A DNA stretch of 64,000 nt from NCBI GenBank assembly GCA_904066235.2, contig CAJFCV020000004.1:12338001-12402000 (forward strand), written 5' to 3'. The notes under the pieces are model-generated. The model searched no databases and was not told the origin of the DNA. It saw only the letters and a list, made by a program, of their open reading frames with translations. Below are positions 55,114 through 64,000 of this stretch, in pieces. The stretch's first letter is position 1. Each line of letters starts with the position of its first letter. Position numbers and translations under genes: made by a program. Source of the stretch: Bursaphelenchus xylophilus (Eukaryota > Nematoda > Chromadorea > Rhabditida > Aphelenchoididae).

Positions 55114-56784
55114 TTAAATGTAACAGCCAGTTTCTAATGCAAAATTTCAATTGGGCTAGGTAATGTGCCTAGCCAAACTTTTGGCTATCCGTGGAAACAA
55201 GTCCCGGGATGGACACAATTTTTTGGCTAGCCACTAAAGGAAGTTCAAAGCTCTTCCGGTATGCAATTAAATGCTGACGCATGGAGTTGCCCTCGGAGTC
55301 GTCATCCAAAAACGTTGATGTGCTCTAATTTTTAACAATGACCGTAGAAAATAAAAATATTTTTTTATCCTGACAGCTTCAAGCCTTTTTTGTCGTGTTT
55401 TTATCGTATTCGAAACACAGCCATCCGATCCCTGATCTTCCTTTCTTTTTGGATGTCCCGGTCGGCTGTTCATATTGCACTTTTCCTACGCTTTACTTTC
55501 GAAAACCTCTTCGAATCCGATTAATTTGAAAACGAAACTCCACCGAAATGTAACCATGGCAATGCCTGAAACCTGTGGGTCCGTTCGCTGATGAAAACGC
55601 GGCACGCAAAGTTCGCATCACTTCATTTTAATCCCAATCTTCGTTCGGGTTAAACACTTGCTCCGTTTTTTGCCTTGTTCCTCTGAAATATCGTTTCCGT
55701 TCAGTGTTTTTTGGGGAGGAACTTTAAATTGGCTTTGCATTACATTCGCTTTTCGGGTCCTAAAATTAGTAATGCACGAACGTTGTGTGATGTTGTTGTC
55801 TAATCCATGGAAAGTTGTCTGAATTAGGCGATAATTTCATTCATTATACATGGGGTTTTGTCCAATTGTAGGAATTTTCGATCTTCATTTACAGCGAGAG
55901 TAGACGATCAAATATTCATGAAACTTGGCAAGAATTAAGGGATACTTTTTGTAAGACATATGCGAGATTTCTAGCCCCCGCTTTGCCGAAACGACCCTGA
56001 TTTTGAGGCCAAAGGTTGGTAAAAAGTTTTTTGCTTGCTTTGAAATTAAAAGTTTCATGAATTTTTCTACCAGAGCGATAAGTGTTTTCGCGAAAAAATA
56101 AAGTTTTTTTGCGCATTGCTAGCCAAGTTATGGCCAAAAAGTGGTTTTGCCTCTTATTTTTCTTCGATGCAAATATCGAAATTAGGATAATCGAGTGTGC
56201 TGATTTCGAAATTGACATTCCTTTTTTGAATGTTATTCTTTTTGAGTAATACTGTAAAGTAGGAATCTTTTGAATTTTTTTCATAAATACAGGGTGTACC
56301 GATTTTGTGGCCCGATTTGAATTGGCTATAACTTCTTTAATTTTGGGCCAAATTTTAAAATTCTTTTTTTCCTGAATCCCGCTTTTCTTGTGAGCTTCCC
56401 GATCAAAAATTTCATAATCAGCTTTATTTTTACGGTATATAGAGAGCAAAGTTTGTATTCTACCAAAAATCAACGCCAAATTCGTAGACAATCGGGGAAA
56501 AAGCCCTTCTTCTCTCTTCGTTCTCCATTTTTTGCTCACTCTCTTGTCGATCATCGAATATCTTCGAGATGCTTAATTGCGAAGTTTTCTTTTCGCAACT
56601 TTATTGTAAAACGATATTAAGCAATTGATTATTTTTATCATTCGGTAAGAAAACCTGATTAGACCAAGTAATATTTATTTGTTTGACCATCGATACATCG
56701 ATTTTTGATTGTTCTCTGGGGTGATGAAAACCCTGTTTTGTTGTGTGGAGCTTCTTTTGAAACAGTGAAAAATATGCGTTTGGC
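55114..56784. other. Gene-free stretch with degraded repeats
   Basis: 55900-56150 is a degraded family A half (ATGAAACTTGGCAAGAATTA, CCCCCGCTTTGCCGAAACGA). 56291-56340 starts TACAGGGTGTACCGATTTTG, which looks like one terminus of a mariner-type element related to the text at 43665. The 212-codon minus ORF at 55916-56554 runs through these repeats and is not credible as a gene. Confidence 0.5.
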
Positions 56785-57440
56785 AGGGGCAGTGCGACGC
56801 TCTCGGTGAGACCTGGCACAAATTTAGAATGTTTTTTAAGACATATACGAGACTTCTTGCTCGCGCTCTGCGGACACTGACGAGATTTTTAGGACGGAAG
56901 CTGGCGATACAAGAATGGTTTTTTCACATGTCGGGCATGGACTAAGTATCAATTCCTGAAAGTTTTATCTCGCGCTTTGCAAGCGCCACCGAGATATTGA
57001 ACCATCTTTACCGCCGAGAGAGTAAGCTAAATGCGGAGAGCGGTCAGAGAGAAAAAACGCTTTTTAGCCACAACTTTGCGAGTTTTATGCAAAAAAAATT
57101 TGATTTTTTTTGTAGAAACATTACCCTTTACGATAGAAATGGGCATGAAACTTTTCGCGCCAAAATTTGGCAAAAAGCATTAAATTTTCGCCGACTTTCA
57201 ATCTAAAAATCTCGGTTGTTTCTCCAAAGCGCGACCTAGGATTCTCGCATATATTTTTTTTTAAAATTATTTGAGATTTGTGCCAAGTTTCATCAAAATC
57301 TGAGCGTCGCACTTGGGGTACTTCCCCTGTAAGAAAGGCACGGTCAAAAAGTGTTTTCTCCCCTCTCTCGCTGTGGTCTATGCCTGAACTGTACGTAGAA
57401 TTAGAAGAGGATCTAAAAGTCACACTTGGGGTACTTCCCT
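56785..57440. repeat. Rearranged family A copies
   Basis: A short left fragment (GCAGGGGCAGTGCGACGCTC) runs into a nearly full copy from about 56930 that ends CTTGGGGTACTTCCCCTG at 57329, followed by a second right terminus ending GGGTACTTCC at 57440. At least two copies are fused or nested here. Confidence 0.65.
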
Positions 57441-57759
57441 TATGAAGTCATCCCCAAAAAAAATTGAGTATCGTACGATAGACTACAAATGCCGAGCACT
57501 TTTTGGTAGTCCTTGAATAAGTGTGTTCCTTACGTTTTGAAAGCATCTTTTACAACCCGTTAGAGGAACTTTCTCTCTTCCTCTGCGAAAACAGTCCATT
57601 ACATGGCCTTTTACCTCGGTTAATTCCAAGTATTCACAGGGCGGAAAGTCTTGTTCGTCGCTTCGTTTACATCCTCTCAGTCGTGAGGGTGTTGTGAATG
57701 TATTTTTACAATCCTTATTTATATTTAGAAAGGATTTTAGGAAAATTTTTTCAAAAGCT
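57441..57759. other. Gene-free spacer
   Basis: No coding or repeat feature recognised. Confidence 0.45.
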
Positions 57760-58165
57760 TGGCGCTACAAAGCTTTTCAACGTATAATTTGATAATTTTA
57801 GCTCGCGCTTTGCAGGGCAGCCATAGTTTTTGCAGCGACCTAAATAGGCAGGAAATCAATGTTTTTATTGTTCTTATAGCAAAAAGTTTACAGCATGCTT
57901 GAAAACCCGGATAAATCATTTTGTGAGCAAAATAAACAGCTAAATGTATATGGATAAAAGAAAATTTTTTGTGAAAAGAACAGCGTCTATCGTCAGAAAA
58001 GGCATGAAGCCAAAATTCACATAAAAATGTCATATTTTTGCCGACTTTCGACCTGAAAATCTCAGTCCTTTCTGTAATGCGCGAGCTTGCAATCTGGCAC
58101 AACTCGATAATTCAAATTCATGCCAAGTTTCATCGAAATCTGACGGTCGCATTTGGGCCGCTTCC
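57760..58165. repeat. Degraded family A MITE
   Basis: TTTTAGCTCGCGCTTTGCAG, CCGACTTTCGACCTGAAAAT and GCCAAGTTTCATCGAAATCT are preserved. The right end is GACGGTCGCATTTGGGCCGC; the left end is lost. Confidence 0.55.
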
Positions 58166-59269
58166 TTGCTGAAATTATTTTAACTTAAAGCCGAAACAAG
58201 CGGAATCTTGACAAAAAAGTTTAAGCTTCTTACCTAATCTATTCCACCCCCGGCGATTTCTTTTCTCCCATTTTTTCGTTTTTACAAACCGCTTTGACTC
58301 TGCGTTTCCTCTCCGTAACAAACAACGTTTCAATGATTAGAGCGGCTGATGTGTGTGCATGACTCTCCCAAAACATCAGAAACGCGAAAAAAGTTTCACG
58401 CGTGTGTCCGCTCTGCCCGCTTTCCCACCAAAACATTTGGGTCGGGAGGGGTGACGGACGAGAGCGAAACATGGTGCGTTCTACCTGCAAAGACGTCTCT
58501 TTCCCACCTTGTACATTCGGTGGGGTCTCCGCTTTCGAGAACTACACAAATTGGAGGTCGGGGCGATATTCGGATTCCGCGGGAGACCCTTGTGATTCTT
58601 GCTTTCTTTTTTGTCTCATCTGAACTTCAGGTTGAGGCAAACCGTTGGATTTGTGTATCAGCTGTTGTTTCGCGTGTAATATCTCTTTGTTTTGTCTTGA
58701 TAACCAAAATTTTGATTAAAAAAATTGCCCTAAAAGGCGGATTGTTCGCACTTTTCGACGATTTTACACGTCAATTACTCTTTTTTTTATTGCTTTTTCG
58801 AGCAAAAAGTTGTCACATTTCTCATCGCCGTAGGGTCTTTGCACTCTTAGACCTCCCAAGGGGATTGTTTTTTTCCAATTGGAGTGTTAAATTGAGGTTC
58901 ATGTAACTTTTACGTATCAATCTTTCGACTATAGGTCTTGGCGGGCATTTCATTTTTACAAAAATTTTTTTTTACTGAAAACACTGCCACTCCTCATAAG
59001 CTCCTCTCCAGCTCCTCTTTGTTTGTTTTTCATCCCGTACATTAGACTGGAAAGACTGTAAGTAAGCGGCTTGTTGTAGATTTCAGCGAATTTTAAGGCT
59101 TTCCAAACGTTTTTCAATTTGCCAAATGTATAAAAAACGGATTGGTTCGTATTTATCCCCTTTTTTCTGTCGGCAAAACACGATTTTGGGTGTAAGCTGT
59201 ACGATTCCGTGGTAATTTAGATGTACAAATCGAACCGAGAGCGTTTTACACTTGCCCTTACGAAAGTTA
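58166..59269. other. Gene-free stretch with GC-richer block
   Basis: 58240-58620 is GC-richer and holds a 185-codon plus ORF (58349-58906) and an opposite ORF (58239-58490). The ORF's second half is T-rich hydrophobic sequence read through what looks like non-coding DNA. No domain is recognised. It might include a 5' exon of a gene, but I cannot support one. Confidence 0.35.
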
Positions 59270-59845
59270 TTAAGTACTCCATGTGGGACACTCAAGGGTT
59301 TTGTTTAATTTTGCGTAGATTTAGGGCATAGACTACATAGCAATTACTGAAAGTTTTTGCTCCCGCTTGGCAGACGTAGCCGAGATATTGCAAGATCCTT
59401 GCCGCCGAGAGAGTATGCGAAACGGCGGAGAACGGCCACAGTGGAAACCATTACTTTTTCAGTATATATCCCAATGCTAGAGCAAAAAACTATAAGTTTA
59501 GCTCGCGCTTTGCAGGGGCTGCTCAAATATTAAACGACCTTTCGCGTCGCGAAAAGTCGCGGAAGCTGGTAATCATTTTTTGGCCATAAATTTGCTGGTT
59601 AAGAACGGAAAAAGTGGATTTTTCGTGGAAACATTACTGTCTATGGTACAAACAGACATGAAACTTTTTATGCCAAAATTCGCAAAAAAGTGCCACTTTT
59701 TTCCAATTTTCGATCTAAAGATCTCGATAATTTTTGCAAAGCGCAAGCTAGGATTCTGGCATATGTTTCGAAAGCAACTAATCTTAAATTTTTGCCCAAT
59801 TTCATAAGAATCTGAGCGTCGCACTTTGAGCACTTTCCCTATGAA
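59270..59845. repeat. Family A copies, rearranged
   Basis: TAAGTACTCCATGTGGGACA at the left and GAGCGTCGCACTTTGAGCAC at the right. An internal duplication repeats the GCTCGCGCTTTGCAGG segment (about 59360 and 59500), so two copies are fused. Confidence 0.6.
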
Positions 59846-60935
59846 TTCATTTCACCTCAAAAACGACTTACGTAGATCCTGTTGCATGTCTTGTGTCACC
59901 CGACGTCTTTCGTTGAAAACACCCGGTGTGCAAAGGCATGCACATTCACTGACGTAGAAGGGAGATGATTACAGACGATTAGCTTAGTCTGAAGTAGACA
60001 CTTTGGATAAGACGGTAATTGCCGTATATGTTTATTGTATTTTTGTCACGTTTTTGGACCTTTTCTCGTACTTAATTTTGCAGTATTACCTGTTGTTAGC
60101 TTAGTCTTTTGAACTTGTTTGATGTGGTGTGACCATTTTTCAAAACTTTACTTGAAAATATTGTGTGAAGTTGTGAAAACTTTTCTTTTGCTTAACAGTT
60201 TAGTATGAGTTTGTATTCATGCGAGTTTTGATCAATGTGCGACGCTCAGATTTTGATGAAACTTGGCGCAAACATTACCTTTTTCTTATCTACATGCGAT
60301 TCCTAGCGCTGCTCTATGCCGAAATGACCGAGATTTTTTAGGTCGATAATTGGCGGAAATGATGTCATAAATGAATTTTGCGTGCGGCTTTTAGGTGGAA
60401 AAATATTTTTTGCGGAATAATTCTTCATTTTGTTATTATATTTCTTGTTAACCCGCTTGAACAAAACTATTTATAGTTTTATAGTTTCGTCCAAATTGGG
60501 ATTATTTTCTTTATTTATTCAAATATTTTTTTATTTATTCACGTTGCAGTTGTCTTTTCCGACAATATTTGCTAATCCTTTCATAAAATACGTAGACTTC
60601 TCATCACGGGGTGGCTTTTCGTTCAAACTTCCGCGCTCCCAAAACGAATTTTTCCGAGCTGCGCCCAGCTTTAAAGTTAAGGGTTTTTATTGACGTTGCC
60701 GGCAATTTTAAATGGACCTAAATGATAATGGGATTTAGAATAAAACTAAACAGAACACCAAGGATACCAAATGATCTTTTTTGCGACTTTAGATATCACT
60801 TGCAGCCTGCAAAAAAATAAAAAAAAATACAGCGGGCCACAACGCAGAAGTTTCCTCTCTTTTGGCGCTGTGCCATTGGGACATTACAATGGCATAGCGA
60901 CATAGGTGGTATTCGATTACTAATTTGCTGGAGCA
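59846..60935. other. Gene-free stretch
   Basis: 60230-60350 is a short family A left half (TGTGCGACGCTCAGATTTTG). A hydrophobic 87-codon ORF (60430-60693) has no support. I see nothing else. Confidence 0.45.
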
Positions 60936-61049
60936 TCAGTCTGTCGGGAAAATAATGCGAATTTATCGCAGCATAGCGTCTCGCCTCGTGCTACATTATC
61001 TCTCTAACCGTCACATAGCGATCAAGGGCAATTCCAAGGTCGAATCTAT
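60936..61049. repeat. Family C MITE, left portion, abutting family B
   Basis: CATCAGTCTGTCGGGAAAAT (AATGCGAATTTATCGCAG) at the left, with CTCTAACCGTCACATAGCGA inside. The right half is interrupted or replaced by the family B element that starts at about 61050. Confidence 0.65.
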
Positions 61050-61301
61050 AGTGGGGGAGCTGATCCAGTGGCAAAGAACGTACCATTTTGCATCCGAGAG
61101 GTGTCAAAAATGTGGCAAAATGCTTCCCTCTCCAAGTAAAAAAACTTTGTTTTGAAAGGCCTCTGCCCCACATAAAGAGCGAGCGCGCTTATGAAATCTG
61201 AGTTTTTTTGACTTGGAGAGGGAGGTATTTTGCCATATTTTTTGATACTTCCTGGATGCAAAATGGCACGTTTTTTTGCCACTGGATCAGGTCCCCCATT
61301 G
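61050..61301. mobile_element. Family B near-palindrome
   Basis: The left end GTGGGGGAGCTGATCCAGTG mirrors CACTGGATCAGGTCCCCCAT. TA lies at 61048-61049 and a TA-containing GTAC at the right. The inner arms carry GTGTCAAAAATGTGGCAAAA and its counterpart. It is inserted next to or into a family C copy. Confidence 0.75.
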
Positions 61302-61691
61302 TACATTGTGTTCGCGACAGACTCCGATTTGCACGATGAACACGGGCTTTCGAGGTTTTCACCGTGCGAAAAGAGCACAACGTATGGTGCGTGGGCGATG
61401 AAAGCCGGTGAAAAGTCTACGCACTGTATGGAGAGACCAGCAGATTCCATCGATGTTGGTGGCAGCGTAAATACGTACTTTTCCCCTTGCGATCTTTTTA
61501 TCATTTTGCCTGTTCTCTCTTCATTGTTTCTAAATTTACTCGCCCGTTTCCGTAGTTGGTGTTCGCGAAACACGCCGTTTCCGATGATATGCGTGATTGC
61601 TTTCCCCCCACCGATGTAATAATATTTCCTCCCTCAGGCGTGTGGTCGGTTTCACCGCGAGCGGGGCGACGATTACAACACACACAGGTTC

Positions 61692-64000
61692 ATGGACGGA
61701 CGGGCGAAACGGCAGCCATGCCAGATTTGTGGGACCGTAACGCAGAGCATTGGTTACAAGGCTTTTGTTTGTGGAGCATGCTCAATTTTTTACAGGCGGT
61801 AAGACAGGTGTTTTTCTGTATAAACAGCAGTTGTATTTGCTCAAAAGCAATGTGGTTTAGGGTATAATAGCCGTGATGTTTTTCTCTTCGATTTTTATGA
61901 AGTTGGCGGCCTATAGACACTTTTACAACTAATTTTATGACACCCTCTCTCTCTCGCCATACAAATTTCGGTAGCTTTGTTGTCGAGTGACGTTGTTATA
62001 TTCGTAATTTTTACTCACAATCAGGTGAGGGATTCAGTGCTGAAATTTCGGTTTGTATCCCTTATACCACTTTAAAAATTTCCCTTTGCTTGTACAAATC
62101 ATGTGTTTGGTTGTGGCATGACTCTAGTCCGCTAATTACATAGTCAAGTACTCTGTAGGGCCAAAAAAGTCGATACAATCATCCAACACCATTGCGTCTA
62201 AGATCATTTTATACGTACTTATATTACCTTCGAACGCACGTACCGAACTGTTTGTTAATTGTTATTTTCAGCAATTTTCGGAACAAAGATCGAATCTTCT
62301 GTCGAAAAAATGGAAATTGTGACCTCCAAGTTGGTGAGTTGACTCTTCTTGGAATCGAAAACAGTTTTATTTTACGCTATTGTCGTTACAGTAGAACTTA
62401 CAGTAGAACTAAATGTTCATAGATGTTGTTTTCGCCGAACACTTACGGACTTTCTATTGTATGTAATGTAATATGTAATGTTTGTGTATAGTTGAATTAT
62501 AATTACATTTTTTTGAATAGTGTCTTCAACGACCTTGATTAGTTATAAGTTATAGTACAAGCAAAATATCATAACTTGATTTATTTCGTATCCTTTGCAG
62601 GAAACCGCAATTCTTGCCGAGGCTGTCGGATGAAAATGTGCAGGGCTTTGGGTCTTCGGATGGTCGGTAATTCACTGGTCATTCAAAGCAACGGATACCC
62701 CAAAGACGACATAGAAGACGACAGTCAACTGGCTGTGGTGAAAGCCAACGACGACGAGCCGTCCACGTCGTTTGCCAAACTCATCGACGTGTCTCACGAC
62801 TCCCCACCAATGGAGTTGAATTCAGCGGGAAACATGCAAAACATATCAATGACAAATCGGACTCCTTTGCTCAACGACTTGATGAAAATCAAAACAGAGC
62901 CTCAGCCCATCAAGACAGAGCCACCTCAACCGTTCGGCAGCGCTTTCGAGTTGCTGAACACCCATCTGCAGCCACAATCTTCGAATACATATCCGTCGCT
63001 GGGGTCGCTGGAAACGCGCCCAGTTTTTAGCAGCCTGAAGCCGGAGTGTAGTCTCAGCTACAACTCCTTTAACAGTAATTCTTCAACGTGCTCTCCGCCT
63101 TCGGTAAATTCGTCAACAGACCCGAACAGCGCCCCGAATTCGGTGAGAACGACGCTGCATCTGGGCAGCGGTCTTCAAATGTTCACGCCGACCGAAAACG
63201 AATTAATCGACGACTTTTTCGTCGACGCCGTTGTAGGACTGAAGCCGGCATTCGATCCCTCATGTACGGCGAGTGCTGTGGGAATCGATCCGAGCCGATT
63301 CCCGACGTTGGCGAAGACGGTTCAAGTCTTTCAACGGTTCGAGGACCGGCAATGCTGTCTGTCGAGCATTTGCAAAGGGTCGGAGGTGAAGATGGACAGT
63401 GAATATGTGTACATAAACATGCCGTTGTACTCGATTATGGAGAATCGAACGTTGCGACTGATTTGTAGAGTCATCACGGAGCTCATGTCGGATATTCCGA
63501 GGTTTGCGGTTCCGGAAAGGGTAAGCAATTATTAATAAATAAAAAGTATTTACGGTCACGGACCTAACCCAGTGGCAAAAACGTGCCATTTTGCATCCGG
63601 GAAGCGTCAAAAATGTGGCAAAATGCTTCCCTCTCCAAGTGAAAAAGCTTCGTTTTGAAGGGCCTTCACAAAAAAAGCGGCGGGCTTTTGAAATCGGAGT
63701 TTTTTCACTTGGAGAGGGAAGCATTTTGCCACATTTTTTGATACTTCCTGGATGCAAAATGATACGTTTTTTGCCACTGGATCAGTTCGTCCACTGTAGT
63801 TGATTTTTCAGTTGGCTAAAGCATTACAAATCATTTTTAGGCTCAAATCCTCAAAACAACATTACTCGAAGTGTCCTCGGCTTACAAATTGGCGTTAACG
63901 AATCGTTATTTTCCCGAATTTTCGGACAATCACATGGCCTTGTTCCCCGGATTCTATTGCCGGACGGACGAGTTCGTCGGATTCATGAAAAAGGATTACA
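61692..64000 (+). CDS. Nuclear hormone receptor C, 5' part (runs off window)
   Basis: Exons 61692-61798, 62272-62333, 62601-63520 and 63841 onward, with frame kept. The DBD has finger 1 Cys10, 13, 27 and 30 (CQIC, CGACSIFYRRNF) and finger 2 Cys46, 52, 62 and 65 with the classic five-residue first loop. CRGCRMKMCRALGLRMVGNS follows. A long Ser/Asn/Pro-rich hinge of about 170 residues contains two KIKTEP/PIKTEP motifs and one LKPE, all fitting the sumoylation consensus. The ligand-binding domain starts near residue 245 (FTPTENELIDDFFVDAVVGL) and continues past the edge. It is related to receptors A and B (same FYRRNF box and GLRM..N extension; intron 1 at the same codon), but it has an extra intron inside finger 2. 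An acceptor (CTCCCTCAG) lies about 55 nt before the ATG. Intron 3 holds a family B palindrome. Confidence 0.92.
63553..63796. mobile_element. Family B near-palindrome in receptor C intron 3
   Basis: This element is about 244 bp, between TA at 63551-63552 and TA at 63797-63798. The left arm (ACGGACCTAACCCAGTGGCA) mirrors the right arm (TGCCACTGGATCAGTTCGTC). The arms are over 100 bp and include AAGCGTCAAAAATGTGGCAA. It occupies most of the 320-bp intron. Confidence 0.85.

Noticed and set aside
55916..56554. 212-codon minus-strand ORF
   Set aside because: It passes through degraded family A and mariner-like repeat text, is lysine-rich and shows no domain.
58349..58906. 185-codon plus-strand ORF
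   Set aside because: No domain or splice context is seen, the second half is T-rich low-complexity sequence, and a competing ORF lies on the other strand.

Overview
The window looks like nuclear DNA from a nematode, probably a chromadorean; I cannot name the genus. The evidence is the mix of families: a transthyretin-like secreted protein, a chemoreceptor-type 7TM protein, a lysosomal/gastric-type lipase, and three nuclear hormone receptors with nematode-style divergent DNA-binding domains. Introns are short (35-500 bp) with TTTTCAG-type acceptors, and several ATGs sit 1-4 nt behind a strong splice acceptor, as expected for spliced-leader trans-splicing. There are no bacterial features, CRISPR arrays or operons.

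Layout. 266-815 (-) holds the 5' part of a transthyretin-like gene. 6043-10897 (-) is a six-exon stretch of a multi-IQ-motif protein, open at both ends. 21812-23152 (-) is a complete four-exon 7TM receptor of 335 aa. 28825-30650 (-) is a complete eight-exon secreted lipase of 404 aa. 40028-42344 (+) and 52415-54069 (+) are complete five-exon nuclear receptors (438 and 430 aa) that are clear paralogues. 61692-64000 (+) is a third, more distant nuclear receptor that runs off the window end. Joined exons keep frame across every intron in these models.

Most of the rest is repeats. I separate (A) a MITE family of about 440 bp with TIR CAGGGGAAGTACTCC and 3-bp TTA/TAA target duplications, best explained as PIF/Harbinger-type, with about 25 copies and fragments; (B) near-palindromes of about 240 bp with TA duplications, one each in a lipase intron and a receptor intron; (C) a TGTCGGGAAAATAATG inverted-repeat family; (D) a 1.95-kb inverted repeat made of tandem 162-bp units (23419-25371); (E) a 3.3-kb inverted repeat (33137-36413) carrying a nested element; (F) two Tc1/mariner-like elements with TA duplications and no recognisable transposase; and (G) an 866-bp fold-back element at 14850-15715, nested inside a family A copy, with a tRNA-like sequence carrying pol III A and B boxes in each arm.

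The genes do not form one pathway. The coherent theme is a local cluster of related nuclear receptors embedded in transposon-rich DNA. Many ORFs of 60-210 codons are chance translations of these repeats and are not listed as genes.
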